A stretch of 63,363 nucleotides of DNA, from the NCBI GenBank assembly GCA_964504195.1, contig CAZDDI010000019.1, forward strand, positions 1-63,363, written 5' to 3'. The number at the start of each line of letters is the position of its first letter. Positions within the stretch are counted from its first letter, which is position 1. This document shows, piece by piece, positions 16,624 to 26,338 of the stretch. Both the position numbers and the translations under genes were made by a program. Under the pieces are notes generated by a model. It saw only the letters and a list, made by a program, of their open reading frames with translations. It ran no database searches and was not told the DNA's origin. The stretch is from CAZDDI01 sp964504195. Its GTDB lineage: Bacteria; Chloroflexota; Anaerolineae; B4-G1; SLSP01.

Positions 16624-19600
16624 CACCTGCTCAACTGTGCGCCCCTGCGAACGCCTATATAACCGGCTACCAGCATAACCCCTAGTTCTGCCAATAGCAA
16701 TCCCCCTAAAGTGGGCCAACTCGCAACGAACAAACTTAGCAGCAAAAAATACGGCAGTATCGCCAGAGTAATGACCATGAACATGAGGGGTGCCGAACCG
16801 CCACGGCAGGCCAACCTGCGCCCTAACACAAAGGCTGCTCCGCCTAACATACACAACAACACACCGCACCAGACCCAGAACCTCCCATCGGGACGTTCCA
16901 GCGCAGCTCCGGTCGCCATGCTGTTGGTCAGCGTGGCTGTTGCAAACGCTGAGACTCGCAGCGTAGACCAGCCCGTCGGCGCGCCGCTCTCGACCCACTG
17001 CGACAACAACACGATACCATAGCCCAATCCTGCACCGATATTGACCAAGAATTGCATGATGGCTAACGCGCCCAGAGTAGCCATCACGGATATGCGACGC
17101 GGCCCTGGCTGCGGCACCGGTTGCAGCGAAACGGAAGGCGCTGCCGGCAACGAATCTGCTACCGCGCGCGCCAGCTCCTGCACATACGGCTCATCCAACA
17201 ATACTTCGTGATGTCCAGGGATCGGGTAGACTTGCACCGGTTGAGCTGTGTACCGCTGCCAGCCCCACGTTGGATCATCATAATCGGGATGGCCCGTATC
17301 CAGGCCACGCGGACCAGCATCACGCGCGCGATACATTGTGAGTGGCCCGGTGTACTGCCCCGGCACATAGCTCTCCGCGGCCTCCACATTAGTGACGTGC
17401 ATCAACACCTGGCGCTTCATCACGGTCAGCTCGCGCTCCGGAATCCCGATACCGGCAGCGTGCACCTGCGCCAATACCTGCTCCAGCTGCGCCTCTGACG
17501 GAACTGCCGCCAGAGCATCCCAATCAAGCGGGAGGGGTTTGCGGTGTGCTTGCTCGATCCAGGCCACCAACGACTGCATCAGTGTGATATGGAATTCGTC
17601 AGGGATATATCCCGGTGCAGACACATCAATCAGTCCCAGAAAATCCACGCGCTCACCGCGCGCCTGCAATTGGCGCGCCATCTCGAAGGCTACCACACCC
17701 CCAAACGACCAGCCGCCGAGATAGTAAGGCCCCTGCGGTTGCACTTCGCGCATTGCCGCAATGTAGCGGCGGGCCATCTCCACGATATTCTTCAACAAGG
17801 GGGCATCATCATCCAATCCTAACGCTTCCAGGCCATACACGGGGCGCTCGTAGCCCAAACGCCGGGCCAACTTCATATAACAGAGCACATTCCCGCCTGC
17901 CGGATGCACCAGGAATAGCGGGAGCAATTCGCCGCGCCCCTGTATCGTGAGCACGTTGGAGCCATGGCGAGCTGCCAAGCGCCGTCGCACCATCATGCTG
18001 ACATGCCCGAACATCAAGGCTGCGCCGGTCAATGCGGCGCGGGATTGAGCCAGCACCACCCGCACAGGCGAAGGATGGCGCGCCGCCACCGCTGCGCTGC
18101 ACTGCACAAGTAGCGCCAGCAGCGCAGCACGGTATCCGGACGCCAACGCTTCGATGGTCGCCGCATCATGTACCGCCCGGCTATAGCGCCACTCCCAGCG
18201 CATTCGCCCCTCCACCACCATTCCGCTCACTTCGATCAGATACTCACGCTGATTGTCAGCAGCCTGTGTTGCGCCGGGCGAGAGCTGCGATAGCCCAAAC
18301 AACTGCAAACCCGTTAACCCAGGGTCATACTGCCCTAAATAGTTAAAACTAATTGCGGCGGACGGCTGCTGGCGCAGTTCATCCACTCCCCCCGCCCCGG
18401 TGGATAAATACCGCAATACCCCATAGCCAATGCCGTGATACGGCGCGGTATCAAGTTGCTTCTGAGTGCGTTGGATGGCCTCTTCGAGATTGTCCCGATG
18501 TCTAAGTTCTAGCAGTAGCGGATAAACAACGGTGAACCATCCCACTGTTCGTGAAACATCCACCCCGGCAAAGAGGTCTTCCCGGCCATGCCCCTCCAAA
18601 TCAACCAGGAACCGCCGCGCGCCAGTCCACTGCTCCAACGCCTGCGCCAACGCGGTCAAGAGCACCGCGTTGATTTGCACGCCATAAGCCGTCGGGGCCT
18701 CTTGCAATAGCGCGCGCGTTTCGATCTCATCCAGGGTTACGGATACGGTTGCAGCGGTTGCCACCGTGTTTGCCAGCTGCCCTTCAGGATAATCTACCGG
18801 CAGCGGCGCCGGAGTCTTGCGCGCCTGCTCCACCCAATAGGCGGTCTCTTTCCGCAACACCACCGAATCTGCATACGCTTGAAGCTGCTCAGCCCACTGC
18901 TTGAACGCCGTTGTCTTAAACGAGAGTTGCACCGGCTGCCCGCGCATAGCCTGTTGACAAGCTGTCTCCAAATCCTCGACCAAAATGCGCCACGAAAGCC
19001 CATCCACGGCGAGATGGTGAATGACGAACAGCAGCCAACCGGGCGACGCGACACCGCCCACAAAATAGATACAGTGGGCAATTTCCCGTTCCAAATCGAG
19101 ACTGGCTTGCGCTTCAGTTGCATGTGCTGCGAGCGCGGCCTCCTGCTCCACAGCGGGAATGTCTGTCAAATCCACCACCGTGAGAGGGTCTGTCTCACCG
19201 AGCGGCATATTGACCTGGCGCACCTGATCCGCCTCCCGGTAGAAACGCAACCGCAGCGCGTCGTGATGCTCGAACACAGCCCGGATTGCCTGCGTCAGCA
19301 CCGCCACCGGCAACGCTTCGCGCACTTCCAGGAGCACGGCCTGATTCCAGTGCTGTGGCACGGCAAAATCTCGCTCGAAGAAAAGCCGCTGGATGGGTGT
19401 CAAAGGTACAGCGCCGGTCACAACGCCCTGCGCGGCTTGCAGATGTTCTACTTCTTCGGCCACCGCTGCAAGTTCCGCCACAGTCTGGTGCTCCAGGAAC
19501 TGCCTCGGTGTAAGCTTCAAACCCGCGCGGTTGGCCTGCGCGATAATTTGCATACTGATGAGCGAATCGCCCCCCAACTCGAAGAAGCTGTCGTGCACGC

Positions 19601-22600
19601 CAACGTGTTCTACGCCAAGCACGCGCGCCCAGATCGCCGCCAGGATTTCCTCTTTGGGGGAGGTGGGCGCAATAAAGGGCCGCGCGGTATCGCGCATTCG
19701 CTCTGGCTCCGGCAAGGCCTGCCGATCCACTTTGCCGGAAGGTGAGACGGGCAACGCATCCAAGACCATAAACGCGCCCGGTGTCATGTAATCGGGCAAC
19801 CGTTGCGCGACCCAATCACGCAAAGCGTGTGCCGTTGGCTGTGCGCCAGAAACCGGTACAACGTAAGCTGCCAGGAAGGTCGCCTCGCCGCTCTGCCGGG
19901 CCACCACGACTGCTTCCTGCACTTCCGGCGCAGTTTCGAGCACCGCTTCGATTTCGCCCAGTTCGATGCGATAACCGCGCACCTTCACCTGCGCATCGCT
20001 GCGCCCCAGGAATATTACCTGCCCTTCTGCCGTGAAGCGCGCCACATCGCCAGTGCGATAGAGCCGTGCCCCCGGTACGCCAGACAGATGGTCGGGTACA
20101 AAACAGGTAGCCGTCAGTCCCGGTTGCCCCAGATAGCCCCGCGCTACCCCCGCCCCGCCGATGTAGAGCTCGCCCACAGTCCCAATCGGAGCCGGTTCGC
20201 CGCGCGCATCCAGAATGTACACTTGTGTATGCGTGAAAGGCCGTCCGATGGGCGTTGGCGCAGCCGCATCCAACCCTTCGGGAGCAGCGTCAAAGTAGAG
20301 ATTGTCAATTGTGACCTCAGTTACCCCATAAGAGTTGACCACCTGGATCTGAGGGCCGCACAACGTGCGTAGGCGCGCGTATTCCCGCCCGTACCAGACA
20401 TCGGCACCCACAATCACCAGCCGCATGAAATCGAGCCGCTGCCCCGACGTTTCCAGGTAGTCCATCAAACCCCGAATAAGTACAGGGACAAATTCGGCAC
20501 TATCTATCCGCTCCTGCTGTAACAGCGCGTACACTTGCGCCGGATCGAGCAGCAGCTCGCGTGGGCAAAGTACCAGCCGCCCACCGAAACAGAGCGTGCG
20601 AATCCAATCCTCGGTAAAAACATCGAAGGAAAAACTCGCCATCTGCAAGAAACAGCGCGTATTATCGAGCGCGTAGGCTTCCGCCCACGCTTCTACCCCG
20701 TGCCGCAGGCCGCGATGCGTCAATAAGGTCCCCTTGGGCTGACCAGTAGACCCGGACGTGTAAATCACATACGCCAGACTATCTTCGGGGATAACCACTG
20801 CCGGGGGCGTGGCGTCTGGTGCAGCCGCTATAGCCGGATCGCTGTCGAGGCGCATGATACGGGCAACGGTAGCGGGCAATCTGTTGGCAGCGGCCTCCGT
20901 CGTCAGTACGACTGTAGGCTGCGCATCTGCCAACATGAAGGCCAGGCGTTCCGGGGGATAGCTGACATCGAGCGGCAAATAGGCCCCGCCGGCTTTGAGC
21001 ACGCCCAGCACCGCGACCAAGACTTCCGGGGAGCGCTCCATGAAAATGCCTACCAGAGTATCAGGCCCAACGCCCTGTTGGTGTAAAGCCCAGGCTAACC
21101 GATTGGCGCGCGCGTTCACATCGCCATAGGTGAGCGCGGTGGTCTGCCAGACTACCGCCACAGCTTCCGGAGCGCGTTGTGCGTGTACTGCGAAGCGTTC
21201 GTGAACCAATCCGCCGGTCAAGGGACTGCTGCGCCCAGCCCAAGGGCCACATAAGCGTTGTAATTCTTCCGCTAGTAACACCGGAAGGGCGGTCAGTCGT
21301 TGATCGAGCAGCATTGGGAGCACTGCCGTTAGCTGTTCAAAACGGGCGATGAAGCGTTCCATCGTTACTGGCTGGAAGAGCTCCGTGCTGTACTCCAAGG
21401 TCCCCGAAAGCCCGGCAGGCGTCTCCGTCAACGCCAGCGTCAGATCGAACTCCGCCGTTGTCACCGGGATCTCCAGTGGCTCAATCACCAGTTCATGGAT
21501 ATTGAGCGATGTCTGCGGCGCATTCTGTAGCATGAACATTACCTGGAAGAGCGGATTGCGGCCCAGGTCGCGCTGAGGATGCACCGCATCCACCACCAGC
21601 TCGAAGGGAACATGTTGATGTGCGTAAGCATCCAAGGTCATTTCCCGGATACGGGTCAGCACTTCGCGGAAAGTGGGGTTGCCGGAGAGATCGGCTCGCA
21701 AAACCAGCGTGTTCACAAAGAAGCCAATAAGCGGTTCCAACTCCACCCGCTGACGATTGGCAAGCGTCGTACCTACAAGGATGTCCTGCTGCCCAGAGAG
21801 CCGCGCTAACAACACATCAAAAGCTGCCAACAACACCATGAAGAGCGTGACGCCTTCCCGGGCAGCCAGGGCGCGCAACGCAACCACTACCGGCTCAGCT
21901 ACAGTGAAGTGCAATTGCTGTCCTGTATAGGCTGGTGCAACAGGACGCGGGAAATCGAGCGGCAAGGCGAGTAATTCCGGCGCACCGGTCAATTGCGCCT
22001 TCCAATACGCCAGGGCATGTTCCAGCGAGTCGCCCGTCAAAAATTCGCGCTGCCACGCAGCAAAGTCAACGTATTGCACCGCAAGTTCAGGCAGCGGAAT
22101 TGCCGATCCTAGGGCTAACGCGCGATAACAGGCGATCAATTCCCGTACCAGCACTCCCATAGACCAACCATCAGAGATGATATGATGCAGCGTGAGCAAT
22201 AAAACGTGTTGCGCTTCGCCCAAATGGAAGAGCGTCCCACGAATCAACGGCCCGGTTTGCAAATCGAAGGGGGTATAGGCCTCGGTTCGCAGTTGCTCTT
22301 GCAAGGCCAAGTCTGAATCCGCGATCAGTGACAAATCCACTACTGGCAAGGCTACCGTTTCTGCTGGAGCAATTTGTTGATAGGGCTTGCCCTCTTCCGC
22401 GTGGAAGGTGGTGCGCAAGCTGGCGTGGCGCGTGATGACGGCATTGAGCGCCGCCGCCATCACATCTGCGTCAAGTGGCCCAGCAAGACGCACGGCAGCG
22501 GGTAGATTGTACATGCCGGTTCCCGGCAGTAGTTGCTCCAGATACCACAAGCGTTGTTGTGCAAACGACAGTGGCTGTGGTATGGCCCCATCTACCTGGG

Positions 22601-25600
22601 TGATGGGAGGTAACACGATTCCAGCGGCCTCCTGTCGCGCGGCACGCACCTGCGCCGCCAGCCCGCGCAGGGTTGGCGACTCGAAGATGGCCCGCAACGG
22701 TAGATTCACCGCCAGCGCCGAAGCGATCCGCGAGACGGCCTGCGTTGCCAGCAGCGAGTGACCACCTAGCGTGAAGAAATCGGCGTCGCGGCCTACTTGC
22801 GCCACGCCCAACACCTCGCGCCAGATATCTGCCAGCAGCACTTCCTCTGGCGTTTCTGGCGGGGTATACGCGGCTGTGCCAGCCCACACCGGCGCAGGCA
22901 AGGCGGCACGATCCACCTTGCCGTTGGGCGTGAGGGGCAGTGCTGCCAGGGGCATGATGATAGCCGGGAGCGTATGAGCGGGCAGGCGCTGCTCCAATGC
23001 AGTGCGCAAGACTGCGCCTTCCAGAGCCATGCCTGGCTCCGGCGTCACATAGCCGATAAGTTGCCCCTGGCGTGCCACCACCACCGCATCCTGTACGCCG
23101 GGTTGTGCGCGCAACGCTGCTTCCACCTCGCCCAATTCCACCCGGAACCCGCGCACCTTTACTTGATGGTCGCTGCGCCCCAGGAATTCCAACTGCCCAT
23201 CCGCCCGCCAACGTACCACATCGCCGGTACGATAGAGGCGCGCCCCTGGCTCGGTGGAAAACGCATCCGGCACGAAGCGTTCAGCAGTGAGTGCCGCGCG
23301 CCCTAAGTAGCCCCAGGTCACGCCCACCCCGCCCACATAGAGCTCGCCGAACACCCCTACCGGCGCGAGCTGCCCGCGCGCATCCAGCACATACACCCGC
23401 TGATTGGCGAGCGGGCCGCCAATCGGCGGGCTACTCGCACCAGGAAATACTTCAGCGTAAGTGGCACAGACTGTTACTTCGGTTGGGCCATAGCCATTGT
23501 AGAAATGGCGGCCTTGCGCCCAGCGGTTAACTAATTCCACCGAACAGGCTTCTCCGGCAGAGAGAATGCTTTGCAATGCCGGTAGTTCCACGTCGGGCAG
23601 CGCGGCCAATACTGAAGGCGGTAATGTGACATGTGTAATCGCGTGGCGTTCCAGGTAGGCCAGGAATTCAGGCCCGGGGCGCAGGGTATCCGTATCGGCC
23701 AGATATAACGTCGCTCCATACAAGAGCGCCGGAATGATTTCGGACACGGCAGCATCAAAACTGGGGGATGAAAACTGCAACACCCGACTTCCTAAAGTAA
23801 TCCCAAAAGCATGATGCCACGCCTCGCTGAGATTGACCACTCCCCGGTGGGGGACAAGCACGCCTTTAGGTTTCCCGGTAGAGCCGGAGGTGTAAATGAT
23901 ATAGGCCAGATCATCCGGTGTTACATCAAGTGCAAGCGGGGTGTCCGCCCCGTCAAGCCCGTTCACCTCAGCATCAAGCCACAACACTTCCGGGCCAACG
24001 ATGCACGCCGCATCCAGGCCGCGCTGCCCTACCACCCATTGCGCGCCACTGTCGGCGAGCATATAGGCCAGGCGCGCGGCGGGATAATCCGGATCGAGCG
24101 GCAAATATGCGCCCCCAGCCTTGAGAATTCCCAACAGCCCCACGACAAGGGCTGGGGTGCGTTGCGTGTAAAGCCCCACGATGTCACCGCGACGTAGACC
24201 GGCCTGGCGCAAAGCATGCGCCAGGCGATTGACGCGCGCATCGAGGTCAGCATAGGTAAATTGCCCATCCTCCCAGACCAATGCCGGAACGACGGCGTTG
24301 GTAGCAACCGTCTCCGCAAAGAACGCGGGGATAGTGTGAGCCTGCGGATAGGGCGCAGGCGCGACAGCCCAGGTTAAAAGGCGCGTGCGTTCCGCAAGAG
24401 AAAGCAAGGGAAGATCAACGAGGGGATGCTCTGGAGCTGCCACTGCCGCGTCAAGCAATGTCTCAAAGTGACTCAGCCAGCGCGTGGCTGTTTCTGGTCT
24501 AAAGAGGTCAGTGTTGTATTCCAGCGCTACCCGAATTCCCTCGCGCAACTCGGTTACGGCGAAGGTGACATCATATTTAGCAATATCCCCATGCAGATCG
24601 AGAATGTCAATGTCCAGCCCTGCGATTGGCGCTACCTGAACCGGCAAATTTTGGTAAGTGAACATCACCTGAAAGATCGGGGGATGGCTAAGACTGCGCT
24701 CTGGGTGCATTTCTTCCACCAACCGCTCAAAGGGCAAGTCTTGATGCTCATAAGCGACCAGGGTAACTTCACGCACGCGTGCTAACATAGCGTGGAAAGT
24801 GGGAGTGCCGGAGAGATCCATCCGCAAAGCCAGCGTGTTGACGAAGAAGCCAATAAGCGCCTCCAATTCGGCGCGTTGGCGATTAGCAATGGTGGTCCCC
24901 ACGACTATATCCGCTTCCCCGGTGATCCGGTGCAAAAGCGCAACAAACGCGGTCAACAGGGCCATAAAGCGCGTGGTATCGGTAGCGTGTACCAGTGCAT
25001 CCACACGCTCTACTAATGTGGGGGGCAAGAAGCGATAAACCTTCGCGCCCCGATAGGTCTGAAGGGGAGGACGGGGGGCATCGGTTGGCAGCGACAACAA
25101 GGACGGTGCGCCAGTGAGCTGTGCTTTCCAGTACGCCAATTGGCGCGCCAGAGCCGCAATTTGCTCTGGCGCGCGTTGCCAGATAGCAAAATCCACATAC
25201 TGGATGGACAAATCGGGAGGGGGAGAGCCTTGCGCGTAATAAGCCCAACAGAAAGCGGTCAGCTCACGAATCAATACCCCAACGGACCACCCATCAGAGA
25301 TGATGTGGTGCATCGTGATAAGCAATACCCGCTCATCGTCTGCCACAAGCAATAATTTGGCTCGTAACAGCGGCCCTTGCGCCAAATCAAAGGGCTGGTG
25401 CGCTTCTTCCTGCGCATGATCCAACACCGCAGCCTCTCGCGCGGGCGTGGGCAGTGCGCGTAAATCTATCACAGGCAACACGGCGGCGGCTGGCGGATGC
25501 ACTATTTGGAAGGGTTCGCCTTCAAGCCCTAAGAATGTGGTACGTAACACTTCATGCCGTCGTACCACCGCATCCAGCGCTGATTGGAGCGCTTCATTGT

Positions 25601-25802
25601 CCATATGTCCAGTAAAGCGCAGGCCCACAGGAATGTTGTACATGGGAGAATCGGGCGCAAGCTGTTCCAAAAACCAGAGGCGTTGCTGCGCAAAGGAAAG
25701 CGGAAAGGCATTATAATCACGTCCGCGTTCCTTGAGGCGCGCGGACAGTGTCCGGCGTTTCTCCGGTGTTAGTTTTTCGACGAGTGCATAGAGATCAGGC
25801 AT
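16623..25802 (-). CDS. Two-module NRPS ending E-TE with fused C-terminal membrane domain
   Basis: 3059 residues. Order: C (HHIISDG about 166), A1 (P-loop about 640), PCP (Ser about 1015), C (HHIISDG about 1207), A2 (about 1683), PCP (LGGDSL, about 2080), E (HHLAVDG about 2261; EGHGRED; RTVGWF; FNYLGQ), TE (GWSFGG, Ser about 2698; LGLID; PGHHE). After the TE comes a basic linker and, at about 2900-3050, four hydrophobic helices. The A1 pocket reads DASTLAGVC (aromatic, Tyr-like). A2 reads DVEEIGSID (basic, close to the Orn code). Both C domains have the LCL-style opening PLSFAQQRLW. No clear Shine-Dalgarno other than GGTGA, which begins directly at the foot of a long hairpin. A TE followed by a transmembrane domain is not a standard architecture. 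Confidence 0.93.
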   Translation of the reverse strand: MPDLYALVEKLTPEKRRTLSARLKERGRDYNAFPLSFAQQRLWFLEQLAPDSPMYNIPVGLRFTGHMDNEALQSALDAVVRRHEVLRTTFLGLEGEPFQIVHPPAAAVLPVIDLRALPTPAREAAVLDHAQEEAHQPFDLAQGPLLRAKLLLVADDERVLLITMHHIISDGWSVGVLIRELTAFCWAYYAQGSPPPDLSIQYVDFAIWQRAPEQIAALARQLAYWKAQLTGAPSLLSLPTDAPRPPLQTYRGAKVYRFLPPTLVERVDALVHATDTTRFMALLTAFVALLHRITGEADIVVGTTIANRQRAELEALIGFFVNTLALRMDLSGTPTFHAMLARVREVTLVAYEHQDLPFERLVEEMHPERSLSHPPIFQVMFTYQNLPVQVAPIAGLDIDILDLHGDIAKYDVTFAVTELREGIRVALEYNTDLFRPETATRWLSHFETLLDAAVAAPEHPLVDLPLLSLAERTRLLTWAVAPAPYPQAHTIPAFFAETVATNAVVPALVWEDGQFTYADLDARVNRLAHALRQAGLRRGDIVGLYTQRTPALVVGLLGILKAGGAYLPLDPDYPAARLAYMLADSGAQWVVGQRGLDAACIVGPEVLWLDAEVNGLDGADTPLALDVTPDDLAYIIYTSGSTGKPKGVLVPHRGVVNLSEAWHHAFGITLGSRVLQFSSPSFDAAVSEIIPALLYGATLYLADTDTLRPGPEFLAYLERHAITHVTLPPSVLAALPDVELPALQSILSAGEACSVELVNRWAQGRHFYNGYGPTEVTVCATYAEVFPGASSPPIGGPLANQRVYVLDARGQLAPVGVFGELYVGGVGVTWGYLGRAALTAERFVPDAFSTEPGARLYRTGDVVRWRADGQLEFLGRSDHQVKVRGFRVELGEVEAALRAQPGVQDAVVVARQGQLIGYVTPEPGMALEGAVLRTALEQRLPAHTLPAIIMPLAALPLTPNGKVDRAALPAPVWAGTAAYTPPETPEEVLLADIWREVLGVAQVGRDADFFTLGGHSLLATQAVSRIASALAVNLPLRAIFESPTLRGLAAQVRAARQEAAGIVLPPITQVDGAIPQPLSFAQQRLWYLEQLLPGTGMYNLPAAVRLAGPLDADVMAAALNAVITRHASLRTTFHAEEGKPYQQIAPAETVALPVVDLSLIADSDLALQEQLRTEAYTPFDLQTGPLIRGTLFHLGEAQHVLLLTLHHIISDGWSMGVLVRELIACYRALALGSAIPLPELAVQYVDFAAWQREFLTGDSLEHALAYWKAQLTGAPELLALPLDFPRPVAPAYTGQQLHFTVAEPVVVALRALAAREGVTLFMVLLAAFDVLLARLSGQQDILVGTTLANRQRVELEPLIGFFVNTLVLRADLSGNPTFREVLTRIREMTLDAYAHQHVPFELVVDAVHPQRDLGRNPLFQVMFMLQNAPQTSLNIHELVIEPLEIPVTTAEFDLTLALTETPAGLSGTLEYSTELFQPVTMERFIARFEQLTAVLPMLLDQRLTALPVLLAEELQRLCGPWAGRSSPLTGGLVHERFAVHAQRAPEAVAVVWQTTALTYGDVNARANRLAWALHQQGVGPDTLVGIFMERSPEVLVAVLGVLKAGGAYLPLDVSYPPERLAFMLADAQPTVVLTTEAAANRLPATVARIMRLDSDPAIAAAPDATPPAVVIPEDSLAYVIYTSGSTGQPKGTLLTHRGLRHGVEAWAEAYALDNTRCFLQMASFSFDVFTEDWIRTLCFGGRLVLCPRELLLDPAQVYALLQQERIDSAEFVPVLIRGLMDYLETSGQRLDFMRLVIVGADVWYGREYARLRTLCGPQIQVVNSYGVTEVTIDNLYFDAAPEGLDAAAPTPIGRPFTHTQVYILDARGEPAPIGTVGELYIGGAGVARGYLGQPGLTATCFVPDHLSGVPGARLYRTGDVARFTAEGQVIFLGRSDAQVKVRGYRIELGEIEAVLETAPEVQEAVVVARQSGEATFLAAYVVPVSGAQPTAHALRDWVAQRLPDYMTPGAFMVLDALPVSPSGKVDRQALPEPERMRDTARPFIAPTSPKEEILAAIWARVLGVEHVGVHDSFFELGGDSLISMQIIAQANRAGLKLTPRQFLEHQTVAELAAVAEEVEHLQAAQGVVTGAVPLTPIQRLFFERDFAVPQHWNQAVLLEVREALPVAVLTQAIRAVFEHHDALRLRFYREADQVRQVNMPLGETDPLTVVDLTDIPAVEQEAALAAHATEAQASLDLEREIAHCIYFVGGVASPGWLLFVIHHLAVDGLSWRILVEDLETACQQAMRGQPVQLSFKTTAFKQWAEQLQAYADSVVLRKETAYWVEQARKTPAPLPVDYPEGQLANTVATAATVSVTLDEIETRALLQEAPTAYGVQINAVLLTALAQALEQWTGARRFLVDLEGHGREDLFAGVDVSRTVGWFTVVYPLLLELRHRDNLEEAIQRTQKQLDTAPYHGIGYGVLRYLSTGAGGVDELRQQPSAAISFNYLGQYDPGLTGLQLFGLSQLSPGATQAADNQREYLIEVSGMVVEGRMRWEWRYSRAVHDAATIEALASGYRAALLALLVQCSAAVAARHPSPVRVVLAQSRAALTGAALMFGHVSMMVRRRLAARHGSNVLTIQGRGELLPLFLVHPAGGNVLCYMKLARRLGYERPVYGLEALGLDDDAPLLKNIVEMARRYIAAMREVQPQGPYYLGGWSFGGVVAFEMARQLQARGERVDFLGLIDVSAPGYIPDEFHITLMQSLVAWIEQAHRKPLPLDWDALAAVPSEAQLEQVLAQVHAAGIGIPERELTVMKRQVLMHVTNVEAAESYVPGQYTGPLTMYRARDAGPRGLDTGHPDYDDPTWGWQRYTAQPVQVYPIPGHHEVLLDEPYVQELARAVADSLPAAPSVSLQPVPQPGPRRISVMATLGALAIMQFLVNIGAGLGYGIVLLSQWVESGAPTGWSTLRVSAFATATLTNSMATGAALERPDGRFWVWCGVLLCMLGGAAFVLGRRLACRGGSAPLMFMVITLAILPYFLLLSLFVASWPTLGGLLLAELGVMLVAGYIGVRRGAQLSR
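16626..17100 (-). other. Four-helix membrane domain fused behind the TE of the 3059-residue NRPS
   Basis: This covers residues about 2900-3059 of the NRPS. The helices are ALAIMQFLVNIGAGLGYGIV, FWVWCGVLLCMLGGAAFVLG, FMVITLAILPYFLLLSLFVA and LLLAELGVMLVAGYIGV. It resembles the separate 144-residue protein at 25892-26326. Shared features in order: an LVxxxxxxxYGxx helix, a GGxxFxxGRxL turn, a SAPL tetrapeptide at matching spacing, and a final helix with an AxY pair. I know of no named family for it. Confidence 0.75.
23079..23426 (-). repeat. 348-bp perfect repeat, copy 1 (A1 domain of the 3059-residue NRPS)
   Basis: Base-for-base identical to 32339-32686 at a constant offset of 9260 bp, checked line by line. 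It encodes the C-terminal part of the A domain, from motif A7/A8 back to the start of that subdomain (YRTGDVVRW, KVRGFRVELGE). Flanking DNA aligns without gaps but is diverged, so this is recent gene conversion or selection for a shared subdomain. Confidence 0.95.
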
Positions 25803-25815
25803 ACTTCATGTCACC

Positions 25816-25857
25816 AGCGGTAGTTCAAGGTCAGCAAACACACCTTGAACTACCGCT
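25816..25857. other. 16-bp perfect stem hairpin between the membrane-protein gene and the 3059-residue NRPS gene
   Basis: The arms agcggtagttcaaggt (25816-25831) and accttgaactaccgct (25842-25857) are exact inverted complements around a 10-nt loop. In transcription order it lies after the stop of the 144-residue protein and ends immediately before the GGTGA ribosome-binding site of the next NRPS. No U-run follows, so it is not a textbook terminator. An attenuator, RNA-processing or mRNA-stability element is possible, as is a remnant of a small mobile repeat. Confidence 0.8.
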
Positions 25858-25891
25858 CAAATTACGGCGTTATTTACAAGGATAATCAATC

Positions 25892-26326
25892 TCAGGCTTC
25901 TTGCCCCGCACCGCCAACCGTTGCAGAGAAATAAGCCGCTACCAAAGAAATAATCCAATCGGCCACTAACCAGGGAAGCGTAAAACCGAGATCTGTGGAC
26001 TGGGTAACAATCACAATGCTGTGGATGACTTTAGCAATCACCGCCATAATCAGCGCGTTGTGTAAGGGAGCAGAGACTTTGTCGCGCAGTAGCCGCCCGC
26101 GCCAAAAGACGATGCCCCCCGTTACCAGAAGCATTAAGACAAGGAATGGAATCGAAGACGCAAATGCGCCGACGGTCTCTTCAATGACTGCCGCATCCCC
26201 CCGCGATTGAAAGCCGACAATCATGCCATAAGAGAACGTAATCGCTAGATTGATAACAAGCGGCAATATGAAGATCAGAATGGCCGAAATGATGATGTCC
26301 TTCCAGTTGTAACGTGGCTCTTCCAT
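25892..26326 (-). CDS. Small four-helix membrane protein of unknown function
   Basis: 144 residues with four predicted membrane segments (about residues 11-36, 58-77, 90-107, 116-138), starting with a short cytoplasmic MEEPRYNWKD. I do not recognise a named family. The sequence resembles the membrane tail fused to the TE of the next NRPS gene. Both have a first helix with YG near its end, a GG-F--GR-L segment, SAPL and a closing AY. The start has GGAGG seven bases upstream, overlapping the stop of the preceding TE-ended NRPS; that gene lacks a membrane tail. The arrangement suggests one domain, free in one copy and fused in the other. It may anchor or assist the TE-bearing enzyme at the membrane, or help hand product to the exporters; this is inference. 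Confidence 0.8.
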   Translation of the reverse strand: MEEPRYNWKDIIISAILIFILPLVINLAITFSYGMIVGFQSRGDAAVIEETVGAFASSIPFLVLMLLVTGGIVFWRGRLLRDKVSAPLHNALIMAVIAKVIHSIVIVTQSTDLGFTLPWLVADWIISLVAAYFSATVGGAGQEA

Positions 26327-26338
26327 GGGTCTTCCTCC

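Noticed and set aside
16623..16998. Upstream extension of the type II thioesterase to 374 residues
   Set aside because: The extra 125 residues are antiframe readings of the NRPS membrane tail; the thioesterase fold begins at the ATG that overlaps the NRPS stop.
25803..25891. Calling the 16-bp hairpin a rho-independent terminator
   Set aside because: No U-run follows the stem in the transcribed direction and the downstream gene has no visible promoter of its own.
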